NCBI GenBank assembly: GCA_002943765.1
Contig: PQWQ01000002.1
Coordinates: 2,046,001 to 2,110,000, forward strand
DNA: 64,000 nucleotides
Source of the DNA: Psoroptes ovis
Lineage: Eukaryota > Arthropoda > Arachnida > Sarcoptiformes > Psoroptidae
Direction: 5' to 3'
The translations under genes and the position numbers were made by a program. Shown piece after piece: positions 23,181-36,931 of the stretch; positions within the stretch are counted from its first letter, which is position 1, and each line of letters begins with the position of its first letter. Below the pieces are notes generated by a model. That model was not told the DNA's origin. It made no database searches and saw only the letters and a list, made by a program, of their open reading frames with translations.

Positions 23181-24128
23181 CAATTATTGATTGACCCAAA
23201 GGTGCGATCGTGAATATTTGTTGTTGTTGCTGTTGTTGTTTTTTAATTTCTTACACACACATACATTGTACACTCCATACACTCACTGCTAAGTAAAGGA
23301 AACAAGGTCAATGTTAATCGGTCAGTCAGTCAGTTAATTCATTTATTCATTCAAATATTTTGCTTTTTTGCTGTTATTTCTATATATGATGATGATAATA
23401 ATACAAAAAATAATTATAATGAAAATAATATTTATAATATGAAAAAAAACCTTCATTAACATCTAAGAAGGAGAATAAAGTAAAAAACATGGAAAATTAT
23501 TTTTTATTTTTTTTCCGAACATTTTTTGTTTTTCATTTGGTTAAATAATAATTTCACATAATTTCAAATAAAGCTGAATCAATCTTTTCAATATTATTAA
23601 TCAAAGAAAATATTTTCAATACATAAACATACATAGTACATTCAATAATATGAATGAATTTTCTATTTATTCTTATGAATTCATTAACACAACAACGAAT
23701 AAATAAATAAATGAATGAATGAATGAAAAATAAATGCTAATAATTCAACTCGATATAAACCAAGGAATATTTGAAAAATATGATGTTTTTCCATTATTTT
23801 TTATTAATACAAAAATTATTATCATTATTATTATGCACTTGGTGCTATGATATTGTCGGTTATGTATTACTTATAATAAATGTAAGTGAAAATCAAAGAT
23901 AATTCAAGTGAATATTATTTTTTAAGGAAAAAGGTAATATTTTGTAAAAACGAATTCTCGCTAAACAAAATGATGATTTATTTTTATTAGTATTTTTTGT
24001 TTGATATGAAAAAACTAAGACAATAATAATAATAATAATGAATGATGAATAATTAAACATTATTCATAGATTATATGGATTATTTTTTTGCAAGATTAAT
24101 ATGAATTAATTTAACAACAACAACATAC

Positions 24129-24449
24129 CCTATGTGGTACTTTTAATAGACGATGTACTGATGCTATTTGTTTGATTAATGGTATATTTATATTGAATGT
24201 AAATAATGGTGGCCTAGTTGGCTCAGGAAATTTGGTACATGAACTAAACGGGTCAATGTCATTCATATATTGCACTTTACATGTTAATGTAATAGTAGAT
24301 TTTGTTGTTGTTGTTGATGATGATGTTGTTGTAGTCGACGGTTTTATTAATTTCGATGTTGAAGATATGGCCATCATTTCAACATTTGTATTATGTTTAA
24401 TACCGGCAATAATATCGGTATCCTGGCTAGATTCCATTTTTATCGTCAT
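24129..24449 (-). CDS. FHOD: FHOD-family formin, first coding exon (N-terminal GTPase-binding-like domain)
   Basis: This exon encodes the first 107 residues of a formin of the FHOD1/FHOD3 family, cytoplasmic actin-assembly factors active in stress fibres and sarcomeres. A Ser/Thr-rich leader (about residues 28-50, including a Thr/Ser run) is followed by a segment from about residue 55 that matches the FHOD start: a VQY strand, then DIDPFSSC, then FPEPTRPP, and finally VHRLLKVPHR. Known FHODs have the same order (VQYLxDTDPF, NFPEPRRAP, HRLLGAP). The exon ends in phase 0 after PHR at a GTATGT donor, and the next coding island starts LEDC, as in FHOD. The start at 24449 is the first in-frame Met; a second Met at 24437 is possible. 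FH1, FH2 and DAD regions lie outside the window. Assignment is from remembered family sequence, not a search. Confidence 0.85.
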
Positions 24450-27400
24450 ATTATCATTATTGAATGCATTAAAATAACTTTTTCTTGATTATTATTATTA
24501 TTATTTGTAGTCGTAATTTGAATCAATTATAATTATTCTTTAAAAAAATTTCAATTTTAAATTCAAATATTCATCATTCTTAATGAATAATTGAATATTT
24601 TTAAAAAATTGAATGTAATTTTTCGTTTTACGTAAAACACATAGACACACAATGATGATGATAATGATTGCAACACTTGTCATTTAAAATAATACACACA
24701 CATAAATATAGCGATTACATTGTTAACATTTGACGAAGAGAAATGGCAAGCAAGCAAGCAAGCAAGTCGAAAAAAATTCATTGACAAAATAATAACTTTA
24801 AGATCAATAATAAATTTGAAATCGTGAAGAAAATGCAATAAATTGGCATAAGAAAAAAAACGTAATGAAAACGAAATGAAATTTTTTTTTTGTTTTCAAT
24901 TTTCATTTGAAATATGAGAATAATTAATGGAGAAAAATATGTGAGAAATTAAATCTTTTGGAAGAAAGTCAAAGTCAATCAAATACACACATATCAACTT
25001 GCGATTAATGTTAAACCAGAATAATTTTAACAATATTCTTATAATAATGATTGATTAAACGTTTGATTGACGTTAATTTTGTCTCGTATAGTGATGATTT
25101 AAATTCAAGAATTCATATGAATTTGTTTGATTGTTCAAGAGGCGAATATTTTTGTTCAAATGGATTATTTGTGAAAATATTCGAAAAATTTTAATTTTTT
25201 TTTCGATCACAAATAAACAAATGAATAATGTTTAATTGGCGTCTGGAAATATGTTTGATATCAATTTTTTCATACATTAATCACAAAAAACGTGGCTGTG
25301 ATATCGCCATACATCAGTTAGGTATGCGAATGAATTCATCAAATATTTTTGAGATGATCAATAAAAAGTAATTAGCGATAATCATGATAATGATGATGAT
25401 AATAATGACGACAATTCATGAAAAATCAAAGCAAAAAATCCTAGATGAATGACATCATTTGATGAATAATGTTTATTGCAGTGAATGGACGTAAACAATA
25501 AGCAAAATAATGGCCGGAATTTTATGAATTTTAGTTTTTAAGTAAACAAAACAAATGTGAAAATATTCATACAACAATTGGAGGATCAAATTTCAATTCA
25601 ATTAGTTGTTATGGTTACAACAATTTTTTCACTATTTTACAAACGATAGCTTAGAATCAGGTAAAATTCATTGAACAATTTGTATTGGATGAAACAATCA
25701 AAATTCTAATGCACAGAATGAGTTTTGAACAATAAAAAACGTAAAAGCAACTAAATTGAAAAACGAATAAAAATGAAAATTGAAATTCTTCAGAGTAGAT
25801 AAACACAATGGACAACAATGTGAACAGGTAAATCATATGCACACATGAAATATTGAAAAATCAAATAGAAAATAAAATCATTTTCGAAATGAATTAGATG
25901 ATTTAGAAAAAAAATCTCTCATTGTTTTGAACAAGAATATATTAGATATATGCGCGCAGTCGTATATCATCGGTATAGCAAATAGAAATGTCGTAAAATT
26001 TTAATAACAAGCAAACACAATGGTAAAATCCCAACAGCAAAAAATCGAAAAAACAACAAACCAAAGACAGACGATAATTTTAATGTTTTGATTTGTTGAC
26101 TTGTTTATTTGTTGCTAGCATTTTTCTCATTCGTTCATTCATTCACTTGTTTATTAGATTTTTCAAACACTAACAAAATATCACAAGCACATTTTTCAAT
26201 GTGAAATAGAATTGATGAAATAAAATCAAATAAAAAACTGAATGAATCGTCTGTAATATGCCAATTTAGAATTTTTTCGTATTTTTCGATGCATCTGAAT
26301 CAAATGTTCGGATGGAAAAATATTCTAAATAAATAAACATTTCATAGAAATGAATTTTCAGAAGAAATAATGACAGAGAATGGTGAATGCAAGAAATGAT
26401 CAGAGTAATTTTGCCAATGAAAACAACAAAATAAAAATGATCGAGAAAAGTGAACCGGAGGACAAATAATGAGAGAAATACATGGAGAGAGTTTTTCTCT
26501 TTTTACAAATAGAAAAATGAGTAAAAAAATGACGACAAATATGCGAGGAGATACACAAATACGAATGTGAGGAAGATAAAATCATTGAAATTTCATCAAG
26601 CAAAAGAAAAATCAAGATTTGCAAAGAAATGCTGCAAGAATTTCGTAAAACATACGAATTAATAATGAATGAATGACAAATGAATGATGAATGTATGGCA
26701 AACTAAAGTAAAAAACAATAAAACAAAACAAAATACGAATAGATGCTATTTGATATATTTATTCGTTGATTATGATGACGATGATTTGATGATGATGATG
26801 ATGAAAGAGAAATAATACAAAATTACAATTGTAATGATGAAGAAATGAAACGAAATCAAAAAATTAAATCAATTTTCAATGGAAGAAAATGAGGAGAAAC
26901 AAATTGATAATATTTCATATTTCATAAGAATTTCATATGAATTTCTACGAATTTCAAATCTTGAAATTCAAAATTAAATTAAATTCAATGTTTATGAAAT
27001 TATGAAACACATGAAGCCAAATAATATAGAAAATTATGTCAACAAACACAATTTACATGTGTACAGGATTGAAAAATTGACAAAAACACGCATTCAATGA
27101 ATCAACTGATTGACTTACTAACTGAGTGATGTGATTGACAAACACAAACAAAACAGCATCAAACTATGATTATCGTTGTGGCTAGATAGACGAAAAACAA
27201 AATCACACAAAAAAGTGTTGATAAGTTAATCAATGGATATGTAGGAATGAAATATTTCTTCAAAATCGATTGATTGGAATCAATCATTTTTTTTTATTTT
27301 TGATTTTCACATTTCATTTCAATGTTGGACACATTGAGAAAGCTGATTCAGCTTTTGATATATATTTTTCGATTTTGAGCAGAGAAAAACAAAAAACAAG

Positions 27401-28686
27401 ACAAATAAACGAGAAAACAAATGAAAATGTAGAATAAAATCAATCAACATAACAATCAATCGAAAAATAAATCATTGAAAATTATTTTTATTATAATAAT
27501 TATTATTTATGAATTCACTACATCACCAAATGGTTAAGAGGAATGAATTCAAATAAATTTTCATTTGAAATATCTCTAAACAAAATGCATTTGTACAAGC
27601 AAACAGCGAAATGGAAAATTGAAAACAAATATTTTTGACAAGATTTTTGAAAATACAACAAAATATACATGGAAAACAGAACAAAAAAAAAAAAAAAAAA
27701 AATGATGAAAATTAAATTTAAATCAAACAAATTTGAAATTCAATTCAATCTGGATATTTTTGATTGATTCTATTGATTATTTTTTTTATGTGTAAATAAA
27801 TTTATTATTTATTATTGTTATTGATTCAATTTTATTTGATTGATTTAATTTATTTGAACAGAGATAGAGAGAGAGTGTAGAGAGAATGTTTTACTTCTCC
27901 ATAGTGATTGTTACTATTGAATTTTAATTATCAATGATGTTTTAATTATTTTTTATTGTAAATTCAAAATTAAAGTTTTTGTTGCTGTTGTTGTCGAAAT
28001 TTCAAATGAAACAACAAAGGAAATGATTTTTGTATGACAAAACAAAAACACGTGCAAACATTTCTTTTCCGTTCAAAAACATCATTATCATTATCATCAT
28101 CATCATCATCAATAATTTATCGATAATGATAATGATTGAATGAATTATCATAGCATAACATGAAAAACAGGATACATAGTGTATTTTAATATGTGTTTGG
28201 ATATTAAAGAGTTAAACTTTTTCAACGTGTATGTGAACCTTTTTCAAATATATGCACAAATCAAACACTCCTAATCATTAGTCAATTTTTTTTAATAAAT
28301 GCTTATTGACGCCTGGTTTCTACAAACTAATTACAAATTAGTAATAGTTATTAGTTATTAAAATTTTCAACTTTTACAATGAATTTTATTCAAAAATGAA
28401 CAAAGAAATTATCATAATGAATTATTATTTAATCAATGATTGAATTTAAAAAATAATGAATCAAAATTATTGTAAATATCATCATCGAAATCGATCTAAA
28501 CATCAAAATCAAAAAAATAAATAAACAAATAAATCCAATAAATCAAAATAAGAAAATAAACAAACAAATTATTTACATTGATAATCAATGGGAAATGATT
28601 ACAAATTTTTCATATTTGTATTAATACTTTTGTTACAAACATAATTTTACATAATTTTTGAATTTTTTATTCCTCACTTATTTCAA

Positions 28687-28824
28687 ATGAAAACCTTTCT
28701 TCAAATTTGCCGATGGCGTGGGAATACGCTTTGCGTAGACAACTTTCTCGAAACCGTCAAGGTAATATTACGTCGTGATCATCATTACATACTGATAAAG
28801 CTTCGGGCATTGGTCGCAGCATAA
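28687..28824 (+). other. G+C-rich island with overlapping short open frames, unidentified
   Basis: About 140 bp with far more G+C than the surrounding DNA. A 45-codon plus-strand ORF (MKTFLQICRWRGNTLC..., ending ALVAA) spans it. A second plus frame (MAWEYALRRQLSRNRQG) is also open, and two minus-strand frames are partly open (CCDQCPKLYQ; YYLDGFEKVVYAKRIPTP). I recognise none. Candidates are an isolated exon, a decayed gene copy with frameshifts or a structured non-coding element. Confidence 0.25.
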
Positions 28825-31800
28825 TTCAAATTCTTAAACGGTAAATACTGCTGACACTTGTTGATTCATCAATTTAGAAGACAAATCATACGAAAATTAT
28901 TATTATTATCATTGCTATTATTATTTTTCATATTTTGTTTTTGAATCTTTCTCACGCTTTTCGCTTATCATTTTGAAAATTTTATTTCATTTTCTTTTCG
29001 AAATATAATATACAAGCTTCAAATTTATTTATATGAAAATATAAAAATTCCTCAACTTATTTATAATGTCAAATACAGTACAATAGAAAAACAATGCAAT
29101 TTAATTATTGTTAATAATGATAAACAAATAAACAAACACTAAGAAATACGAAAAATTGCTGTTAGGTTTGAATTTTATCAAAAATATTTTCTGAAATGGG
29201 CGCTGTCTGTAAAATACATGGAATGATGAAATAAAATGAAACAAAATGCAAAAAAATTTTGCGCCAAATGATATCGAATTTTTGAATGGAAAAGAAAAAA
29301 TTTGAAATTTTGTTTCATTCTATTTTCGAAATCATTTCCTTTATTTTTCAAATGAAAAAAATTTTGAATCACTGAGAAAAAAAATGAATGAATGATAACT
29401 TGAAGACCACCAAATATAATATGAATGAATTGAATAGGAATTAAGACTTTGAAAACAAAGTTTTTGTTGGTCCAAAAAAAATGTCACATCATCATCGACT
29501 TACTTATTATCCATTGTATTGTCGTTATATCCTCATCCTTATTATGTGATCATCATCATCATCAACGTCATCATTTTACAATTAATGTTTTCAACGATTG
29601 ATAATTTTACAATTATTAAACAGATAAGCAGACAGATAAACAATTACGAATTAATCATAATTAAAAATAATGATAATTTAATCAAAGAAAAGAATTAAAA
29701 AGTGAAATTTCAAATAAAATTCGGATAAAAACAAAGGATTAACCGGATATTATTATGGACATCGGCGTACAAGTGTCTTCATTGTAATATTACAAATGCT
29801 TAAGCTTACAATTACAAGAACAATTTTCATTCAAAAAAATTTTTTCAAAAAATTTCACGGAAAAATCAAATAGAAAAAGACAATTTTTGAATTTTTTTGG
29901 AATTTTAAAGGGGGAATGAAATTGTAATTAAAAATAATTAAAAATGATTTTACATTTGGTTTCATACATTCATTCATTCATTCCATATTTTCTTGGACAA
30001 ATTTATGTCAAATAATAATTATCATAATAATTATTATTATGATTTGTCAAACCAACAAGAACAATCAAAATTAAATGGAAAAATACATGTAATTTATAAT
30101 TTGTAATTTAAAATAATAATAATTATGATGATAATAATAAAATAATCACACACCACAACAACAATATTTATAATTTCATGAAACAATAAGATTCAATAAT
30201 GATAATTAATGATCTTTTTCATTTTGTTTAACTGAAAATATCATTTCCCGAGACCCAAAGGAAAAAACCAAAACATTTTTTGGAAAGAAAATCAAATTCA
30301 TCAAATTATTCACATAATTTGAATAACCGACCACCAAACTGGAAACATACTGGAATCATTCAATAATTCAAATTTGGCTCGAAAAATTTCGATATGGGAC
30401 ACAAAATTTCAGACACAACTGATTAAAATGAATACCTGTTGGAACCTCAATATTTTCTAGAAGAATATCGATGCATAATTTAATCATAATCGATGAGATT
30501 ATTTCAAACAATATTGGAATGAGTTTCAGCTTCAAATTATTCTGAAATCTGCGAATTATCTGTGGTTATGTAGAAAATATTTTATGATTGACACAAATAA
30601 GCATGACACAATTTTTTGTTTTTTTTTTTTTTTGTTTTAACATACATTCCGTTAATTTTATATGTGATTATGATATATTTGAATACAAAACAAAAACAAG
30701 GATAGGTAATTACAATTGGAAAAATTCAAGTTGAATCATTTATGTAAATAACAATAACGAATAATCAGCGAGAAAAAATGAAAATTTCCCACATTCTTGA
30801 GTTATTTATACCTTTCTTGATATCTGTTTCATTATGAAAAAAATATGATGATTATCATCATATTCACAGAAACCATAATAAATGTTTTTTTTTGGATGTT
30901 TCACAGAATGAAATGGTTCACAGAGAATATCATCAACGACAACAACAGCGACAACGACGACAGTTACCAAAATTAATGAATGAAATGAAAATTATTTTTT
31001 GTACAAAAGAAAACAAAAAAAACAAAAAACAAAAGTACTTATTATCATTTGAAATTACACAATAATAATGAAAATGAACATTGAATAATCAAACTGAAAA
31101 AACACAAAACCAAACAACAATGCTAATGATGTGAATAAGTGTATTTTACCTGAAAAATGAAACAACAAAAAACAACATCAGTAAATACAAGAAAAAATGA
31201 TTATAAATGGAACATTGGAAAGCCACAAAAAACACAAAAATAATAATGATAAGACATCAACGATTGTAAACTATTTTTAATTTGTTTTGTTTTATTTATT
31301 TTCATTTATTTATCTATTTTATTTTGACCAGATTTAATCACAATAATACTAATCATTTGGTCGTCATTATTATTATTATCATTCATCGAGTAAAATGAAA
31401 TCAAACAAAATGAAATGAAATTGTTTGATTGATGTTTTTATTTTCATTTCATTTTATCATTTTATTCTATGTTTTCTTTAAATGAAAATTTATAAATAAA
31501 TAAATAGATTCACTAATTTTTTCGTTTTGTTTCTCTTGTATTGATCCGATCATCATTATCATCACCATCATCATCATTGATTTGATTTGATGTATTTTCT
31601 ATTTTGTTTTGTTTTTTGGAATTTCATTTTATTTTATTTTAGAAGAAGAAAGTGAACCACTTTTTAAAATGATTTTTTGTCTTGTTAATTTGTTTGATTC
31701 AAAAAATTAATCGATTGATATATTTATTTTTGTGTACATTTAATTTTCTTCAATTTTTTGTTGTTTTATCTCGAATAAATCATTTGTATCAAATCAATTC

Positions 31801-34129
31801 GTATTGATTTCTAATATTCTGATATTTATCTTAAATCGATCGATAACACAGACTAATTCAGATGCATGTAAACACATAAACAAACTGTATGCACACACAC
31901 ACACAATCAATATAATCAAAGATTGTTATTATTTGTTGTTATGATTTATTTCACTATTATTATAAACAATTTTGTTTGATTTATTTTCATCAAATTAAAG
32001 GGCTAGTTATCGTTGATGTTATTATTATTAATAGAATTGATGTATAAATATCGAACGATTGTTGTTTTTACTTTCTATAAATGTATCATTCTAGCTCTTT
32101 TCTCTTCTTCTACTAAAAGAGATATATCAATCAATCGATCGATTAATCAATTGAATGATCGATTTATTTCATCGTTAATTACCGTCAAAGTTATTTTTAT
32201 TATTCTCAATGCAAAAATATGGAACGATGATAACGAACAAGGTGCGATAATATTCATTAAAAGATCCGTAGTGAAAAAAAAAATCGGGAAACTAAGGCTA
32301 AAAACGTATTTTGAAGCAAAGTAATCAACGAAAACTATTCGATCATTGATCGAAAACAATGGTTTTGAGAAAAATAAATTTAAAAATTAAAAATTGATCA
32401 GATATTTTCCTAGGAAAAAACAAAACTTGGAAACATTTGTGATCAAAATGTGAAAGAATTCCTGTGAATGCTTATAACCATGATCGAATATGTATGTGGC
32501 TGATAATGAGCACTGATATAGCTAAAAAAACTGAATGATACTATTATCATTTTACGAAAGAATGTTTATCATCATCATGATCAAATGATCAAATGATTTG
32601 ATTGATAATAATAATGAAAATAGTCTTTACAAACATTATAATCAATGTATGCTCATAGACGCGCAGCAAAAACCATGGCCGAAAGATTTAACATTGCCAA
32701 AATGATTTGCTTCATTTTTGGCATCATTCATCTATTTTTTTTTTCTAGATCAAAATTGAAATAATAATAACAATGAAAAATATGACCATCATAATAATAA
32801 TCGATTATGTTATGATCATCAAAATCATCTAAAACATGATGATGACAGGTACTGACCATAACTGACCAGAGAACAACCACTAATAATAATTATAAAAAGA
32901 CTTTGATTTAAAAAAACTGAGGACTCTGATTTTCAATCTTTATTTTGGAATGTAATGAAGAAATTGAAGAAATTTAACACTTGGGTGCAATAGGCAAGCA
33001 TGTGTTGAGATAAGAAAAAGAAGAAGAAAATCAAAAAATCTGTTGTTATTGTTGTTGTTGCATGTGTATGTATGGTGGTACACATTTTTATAATATTTTG
33101 ATCTTTGATATTAACTGGATTGAATTTTTCTTTTTCTATTTCTTCAATTTTTTGATTATTTTCAAGATGAAAAATGAAAAAATAGAATGAAATTCTAAAA
33201 TGTTATCTGGTGTTTTTTTCGAGGCTTTTCTGTACTACAAATATATATGTTATCAAAGTATTATTTTTCATGTATCAAATTTCCAAATTTGATCATGATG
33301 AATGATTTGTGTTCGTGTTTATATTTGTGTACAAGCACACAAATATTTTTTTATTGAAGAAAAATATGTCTGCATCAAATGGAATGCATATTTGTAAATA
33401 TATTTTCATTATTGAATTATTAAACCTCTCTCTCTATTTTAACAACACAACAAATACAAACAAAAAGGGCAAATAAAAATGCAATCAATCATCACGTTGT
33501 GATAAATATCAATTTTGAATATGAAAAAAAAACAAAAAACAATACCATTGAAAAAAAAATATAATGAATTCTATTGAAATTTCAACAAACAAACAAAAAT
33601 ATATTGACCGGAACTGGTCATAAAACATATATTCACTCTTGGAATTCAAATTATCATTTCAAAAAATATTTTCGTGATAATGTAATAAACACAACACTAC
33701 ACATTCAATGTCATTGAAACCTTTGTATTTTTTTTTCGTTTTTTTTTTCAAAAGAAAATCGTAGACAAATGAATATCGACATTCATCATAAGCATCATCA
33801 TAATAATAATAATGAGGATAATGACAATAATTATGCGAATAAATTATAAAATCTTGGAATTGAATACTTTAAAATATTGAGAGAATGAATTTTTTTCGTT
33901 TTTATTAGGGTAAAATCTTGAAATAATCTTAAAAGTATAATGAAAATGGCCAAAAATGAAGTTTTTCATTATCTTTGATTTCATTCCATTTAATCACATT
34001 CTCACACTCAAAAACAAAAAATATTCAGACTATACGAATACAAGTGTGTAAGAATAATAATGATAATCACAATTATAATTATCATTTCATATTTTAAATA
34101 TTAAACATACATCATATCTATGATTTTAC

Positions 34130-34234
34130 TTAATTATCATCATGATCTTCTGTTTCAGCATCGCTTTTATCATTTGCACCAGCCAAAATGATGAGAAAAC
34201 TCGTAAAATTTGAATGAAAATATTTCATTTCATT
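34130..34234 (-). CDS. Candidate terminal exon, 34 codons plus stop
   Basis: After a TTAG acceptor-like site the frame is open for 34 codons (NEMKYFHSNFT..., then LAGANDKSDAETEDHDDN) to a TAA. The acidic end has balanced codon use. The phase (0) would allow splicing to the last visible exon of the Ser/Asn-rich gene at 37924, about 3.7 kb upstream. The polypyrimidine tract is poor, and there is no homology to support it. An internal Met at 34228 could instead start a very short secreted peptide. Confidence 0.2.
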   Translation of the reverse strand, partial: NEMKYFHSNFTSFLIILAGANDKSDAETEDHDDN

Positions 34235-34721
34235 CTAATTTTTTAGGATATAAATTTTCATCTGGCAAATGTATGCAAGATTTACATACACACACAGATG
34301 GAAAATCTTAACAAAAATTTATCAATACGATTGTTGATTTTTATACGAAAAACAACAAAAAATACAGAAGATATTTTTCAATTATTTTTTAAGAAAATAA
34401 ATTTTGAAATAATTAAGAAAATCTTTAATAATAAAAAATGATGATAATATTAATAATAAAATGGAATCAAAATCCTCAGGAGAATCTCTTCCAAACATTA
34501 ATTTCTCCCTGCTAGAATCTTGCATAGAAATTTTATTTATTTCAATTTTATTTCATTTTTCATTTATCAAAATAAAAAAATCAAAGAATAAATAAATAAA
34601 GAAGAATATGGAAGAAAATATTTCATTTTTTATTGTTATCCAACTTTTTGAAAAATAAATTCAAAAAATAATAATAATAATTTAAACAAACGAAATCAAC
34701 CAATGGAAATCAATGGAAAAC

Positions 34722-34750
<29 letters not shown>
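34722..34750. repeat. Poly-A run of 29
   Basis: The longest homopolymer in the window, uninterrupted. Confidence 0.9.
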
Positions 34751-34753
<3 letters not shown>

Positions 34754-36905
34754 CCGGTTGGTGGTAAGAATTTTTAAGATGATGATGATGATAATAATAA
34801 TAATAATAAGAATAAATTGTAAAACAAAATTTCAAAGTTGCCAAGTAGCATACTTTATCATCATCATCGTTATCATTCTATGGACACATTCATATGAGAA
34901 AATAAAAGAAAGAAAGATAAGAAAAAAGAAAAATATTTGATGAAAATATTGACTACCATTTTATTCATTTGTCTTTTTCGCTTTGTTTTGTTTCATATAA
35001 AAGATGCTTTTGTTATGTTATTATTGATTAGCAGTGTTGTTGAAGCTGTTATTGTTGATGTTGTTGTTGTGCTATTGCTATTGGTGATGGGGATGTTATG
35101 TAAGAATAATGATAATAACAATATAAAGAACTTGATTTGTAGAATCAAAATGGTATGCGCGATAAAAAAATGTATGAAAATATTTTTTTCCTTTGATAAA
35201 ATAAAAAAAAATTCATTCTATTTTATATCAATACAGGTTATTACCATTATTATTATTCTTTTCATACATTTTATTTGGAAATTTGTTTGGGTTGTTCGAA
35301 AAGTTCATGCTGACTTTTAATGAGCATTTCCATTGATTCAATAGGCATAAACTTATTGGACAGCCAAATATAAATATATTTTGATCGTATGTATTGAAAA
35401 CATTTTTACGAAAAGAATAGAAGGTAATGAAAAAATTTTTCAGGGCAATTCAATTCACCTTGAAATAATAATAATGATGATAGAAAAAATGAATAAATAA
35501 CAATGGTAGCGTTTATTTCATTGTGTCGGTGGTCAAAGGTGATGTGTATGTTTGACTTTTATATTAATAGTAATAAATGATAGTTAATAATACAATGATT
35601 TCAGAAAAAAATGGCCAAAGGAAGCTAAAAGAAAAAATTCAAACAGAAACAAAATATAAAATAATAAAAATACAAACACACATCAATACATAGATACACC
35701 CTGACCAACAGAGGAATACATATGTTCAGTGTATGTGTTTGTAGTAGGGAAAAAATTGATCAATTTTTTTCCATTTTGTACCTTCAAAATGAATTATATC
35801 AATGAAATGGAATCGACATTTGTACCTCTGTGAATATTCATCATTCAATTTGGTATGTGTTTTTTTTGGCTTCATTCTTTGCCGAATGAATCAGGGTGGC
35901 AATGTAAAGCGGAGAAGAAATTAATTAGATCCGCATTTGTCGTAATTTTTTTTCTTTTTTGATCAACCAAAAATGGTTTTTTTTTTTTTTGAAATTTTCG
36001 AGCTTCTTGTACAAATTTCTTTCATTTTTCATTCAAAAACAGAACCATTAATGATGACAAAGAAATTATTCAAAAAGAAAGAGAGAGAGAGTGAGGAAAG
36101 AAATCAATGATAATGGCCGGAGAATCAAATGTTTACATCCTTTAAATTATCATCATTAGACTTTGATGTGGACACAACTGTGAGCACCTATTCAATTTTG
36201 TTCCCGTAATTCATTTTATGGCGAATATTGGGAAAAAAATATTGAAATTAATAGAAATTTTTCAATATTGTTTCGATAGAATATAATACTAATATTTTTA
36301 AAATTGTATTTCTAATTATTTGAATATTTTTTTTAAAGGTAATAGCCTTTAAAAAAATTGAAATTATATAAACTAAGTTTAATTATCTTAATATTAATGA
36401 TTATGATCATTATCACCAGAGACTTATGTGAAGAAAGAGAAATTCAATTTTATCAAATTTGATCTAATGAATTTTTTGTTGTTGTTCGTAATTCGTCTGG
36501 ACGGAAAGAATCATGACACGATCATGAGACGATAAACATGATTTAAATTTATTTATTTTTATTAATTTTTTTTCATTTTCTTTCCTTTTCATTTAAATAT
36601 TTTTTATCATTTGCAGCAGGAGGCATTTGCAACATTCAATGCTCAATGCTCAATATTCAATAATAGTAATAATAATAATAACATTACTATTAATCATCAT
36701 CATTAGTTCAAATCAGTGATGCTATTTGGTCATTTTTGTCGTCAAGCATGGTGGATAAGAAAAAGACATACGAGCACAAATAGTAATATAACAAATGTAT
36801 AGAAATCATCAAGGAAAAAAATGGTATAATAAGAACGAAGGAAAAATGAAATCAAGGTCTTCAATGAATAAATAAATTGAAAATAAATAAGGTCTTATGG
36901 TCTAT

Positions 36906-36931
36906 CACACACACACACACACACACACACA
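36906..36931. repeat. (CA)13 microsatellite
   Basis: Thirteen uninterrupted CA units. Confidence 0.95.

Larger units (their letters stand above)
12062..24128 (-). other. FHOD intron 1, piece 5' of the retrotransposon (12 kb)
   Basis: About 12 kb between the element and FHOD exon 1: AT-rich, with homopolymers, (GT)14 at 17875-17902, TCA repeats at 20525-20546, CAC repeats near 22342, poly-A at 23159-23180 and a CT-rich GAGA-like cluster at 22681-22721. The only protein-like island is at 12.56-12.84 kb. Other open frames follow simple repeats and look like chance. Confidence 0.6.

Noticed and set aside
30380..30590. About 70 open minus-strand codons (NLKLKLIPILFEIISSIM...)
   Set aside because: Leu/Ile/Lys-biased with no good start and no recognised family. 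Likely chance in AT-rich DNA, although an acceptor-like TTTCAG precedes it.
32013..32324. 103-codon plus-strand frame
   Set aside because: Composition and lack of motifs fit a random frame; the opposite strand is also partly open.
34937..35320. 127-codon plus-strand frame with hydrophobic start
   Set aside because: It is built on GTTGTT/ATTATT repeats, and I see no conserved motif or splice context. The minus strand is equally open with Thr/Asn runs, so simple sequence explains it.
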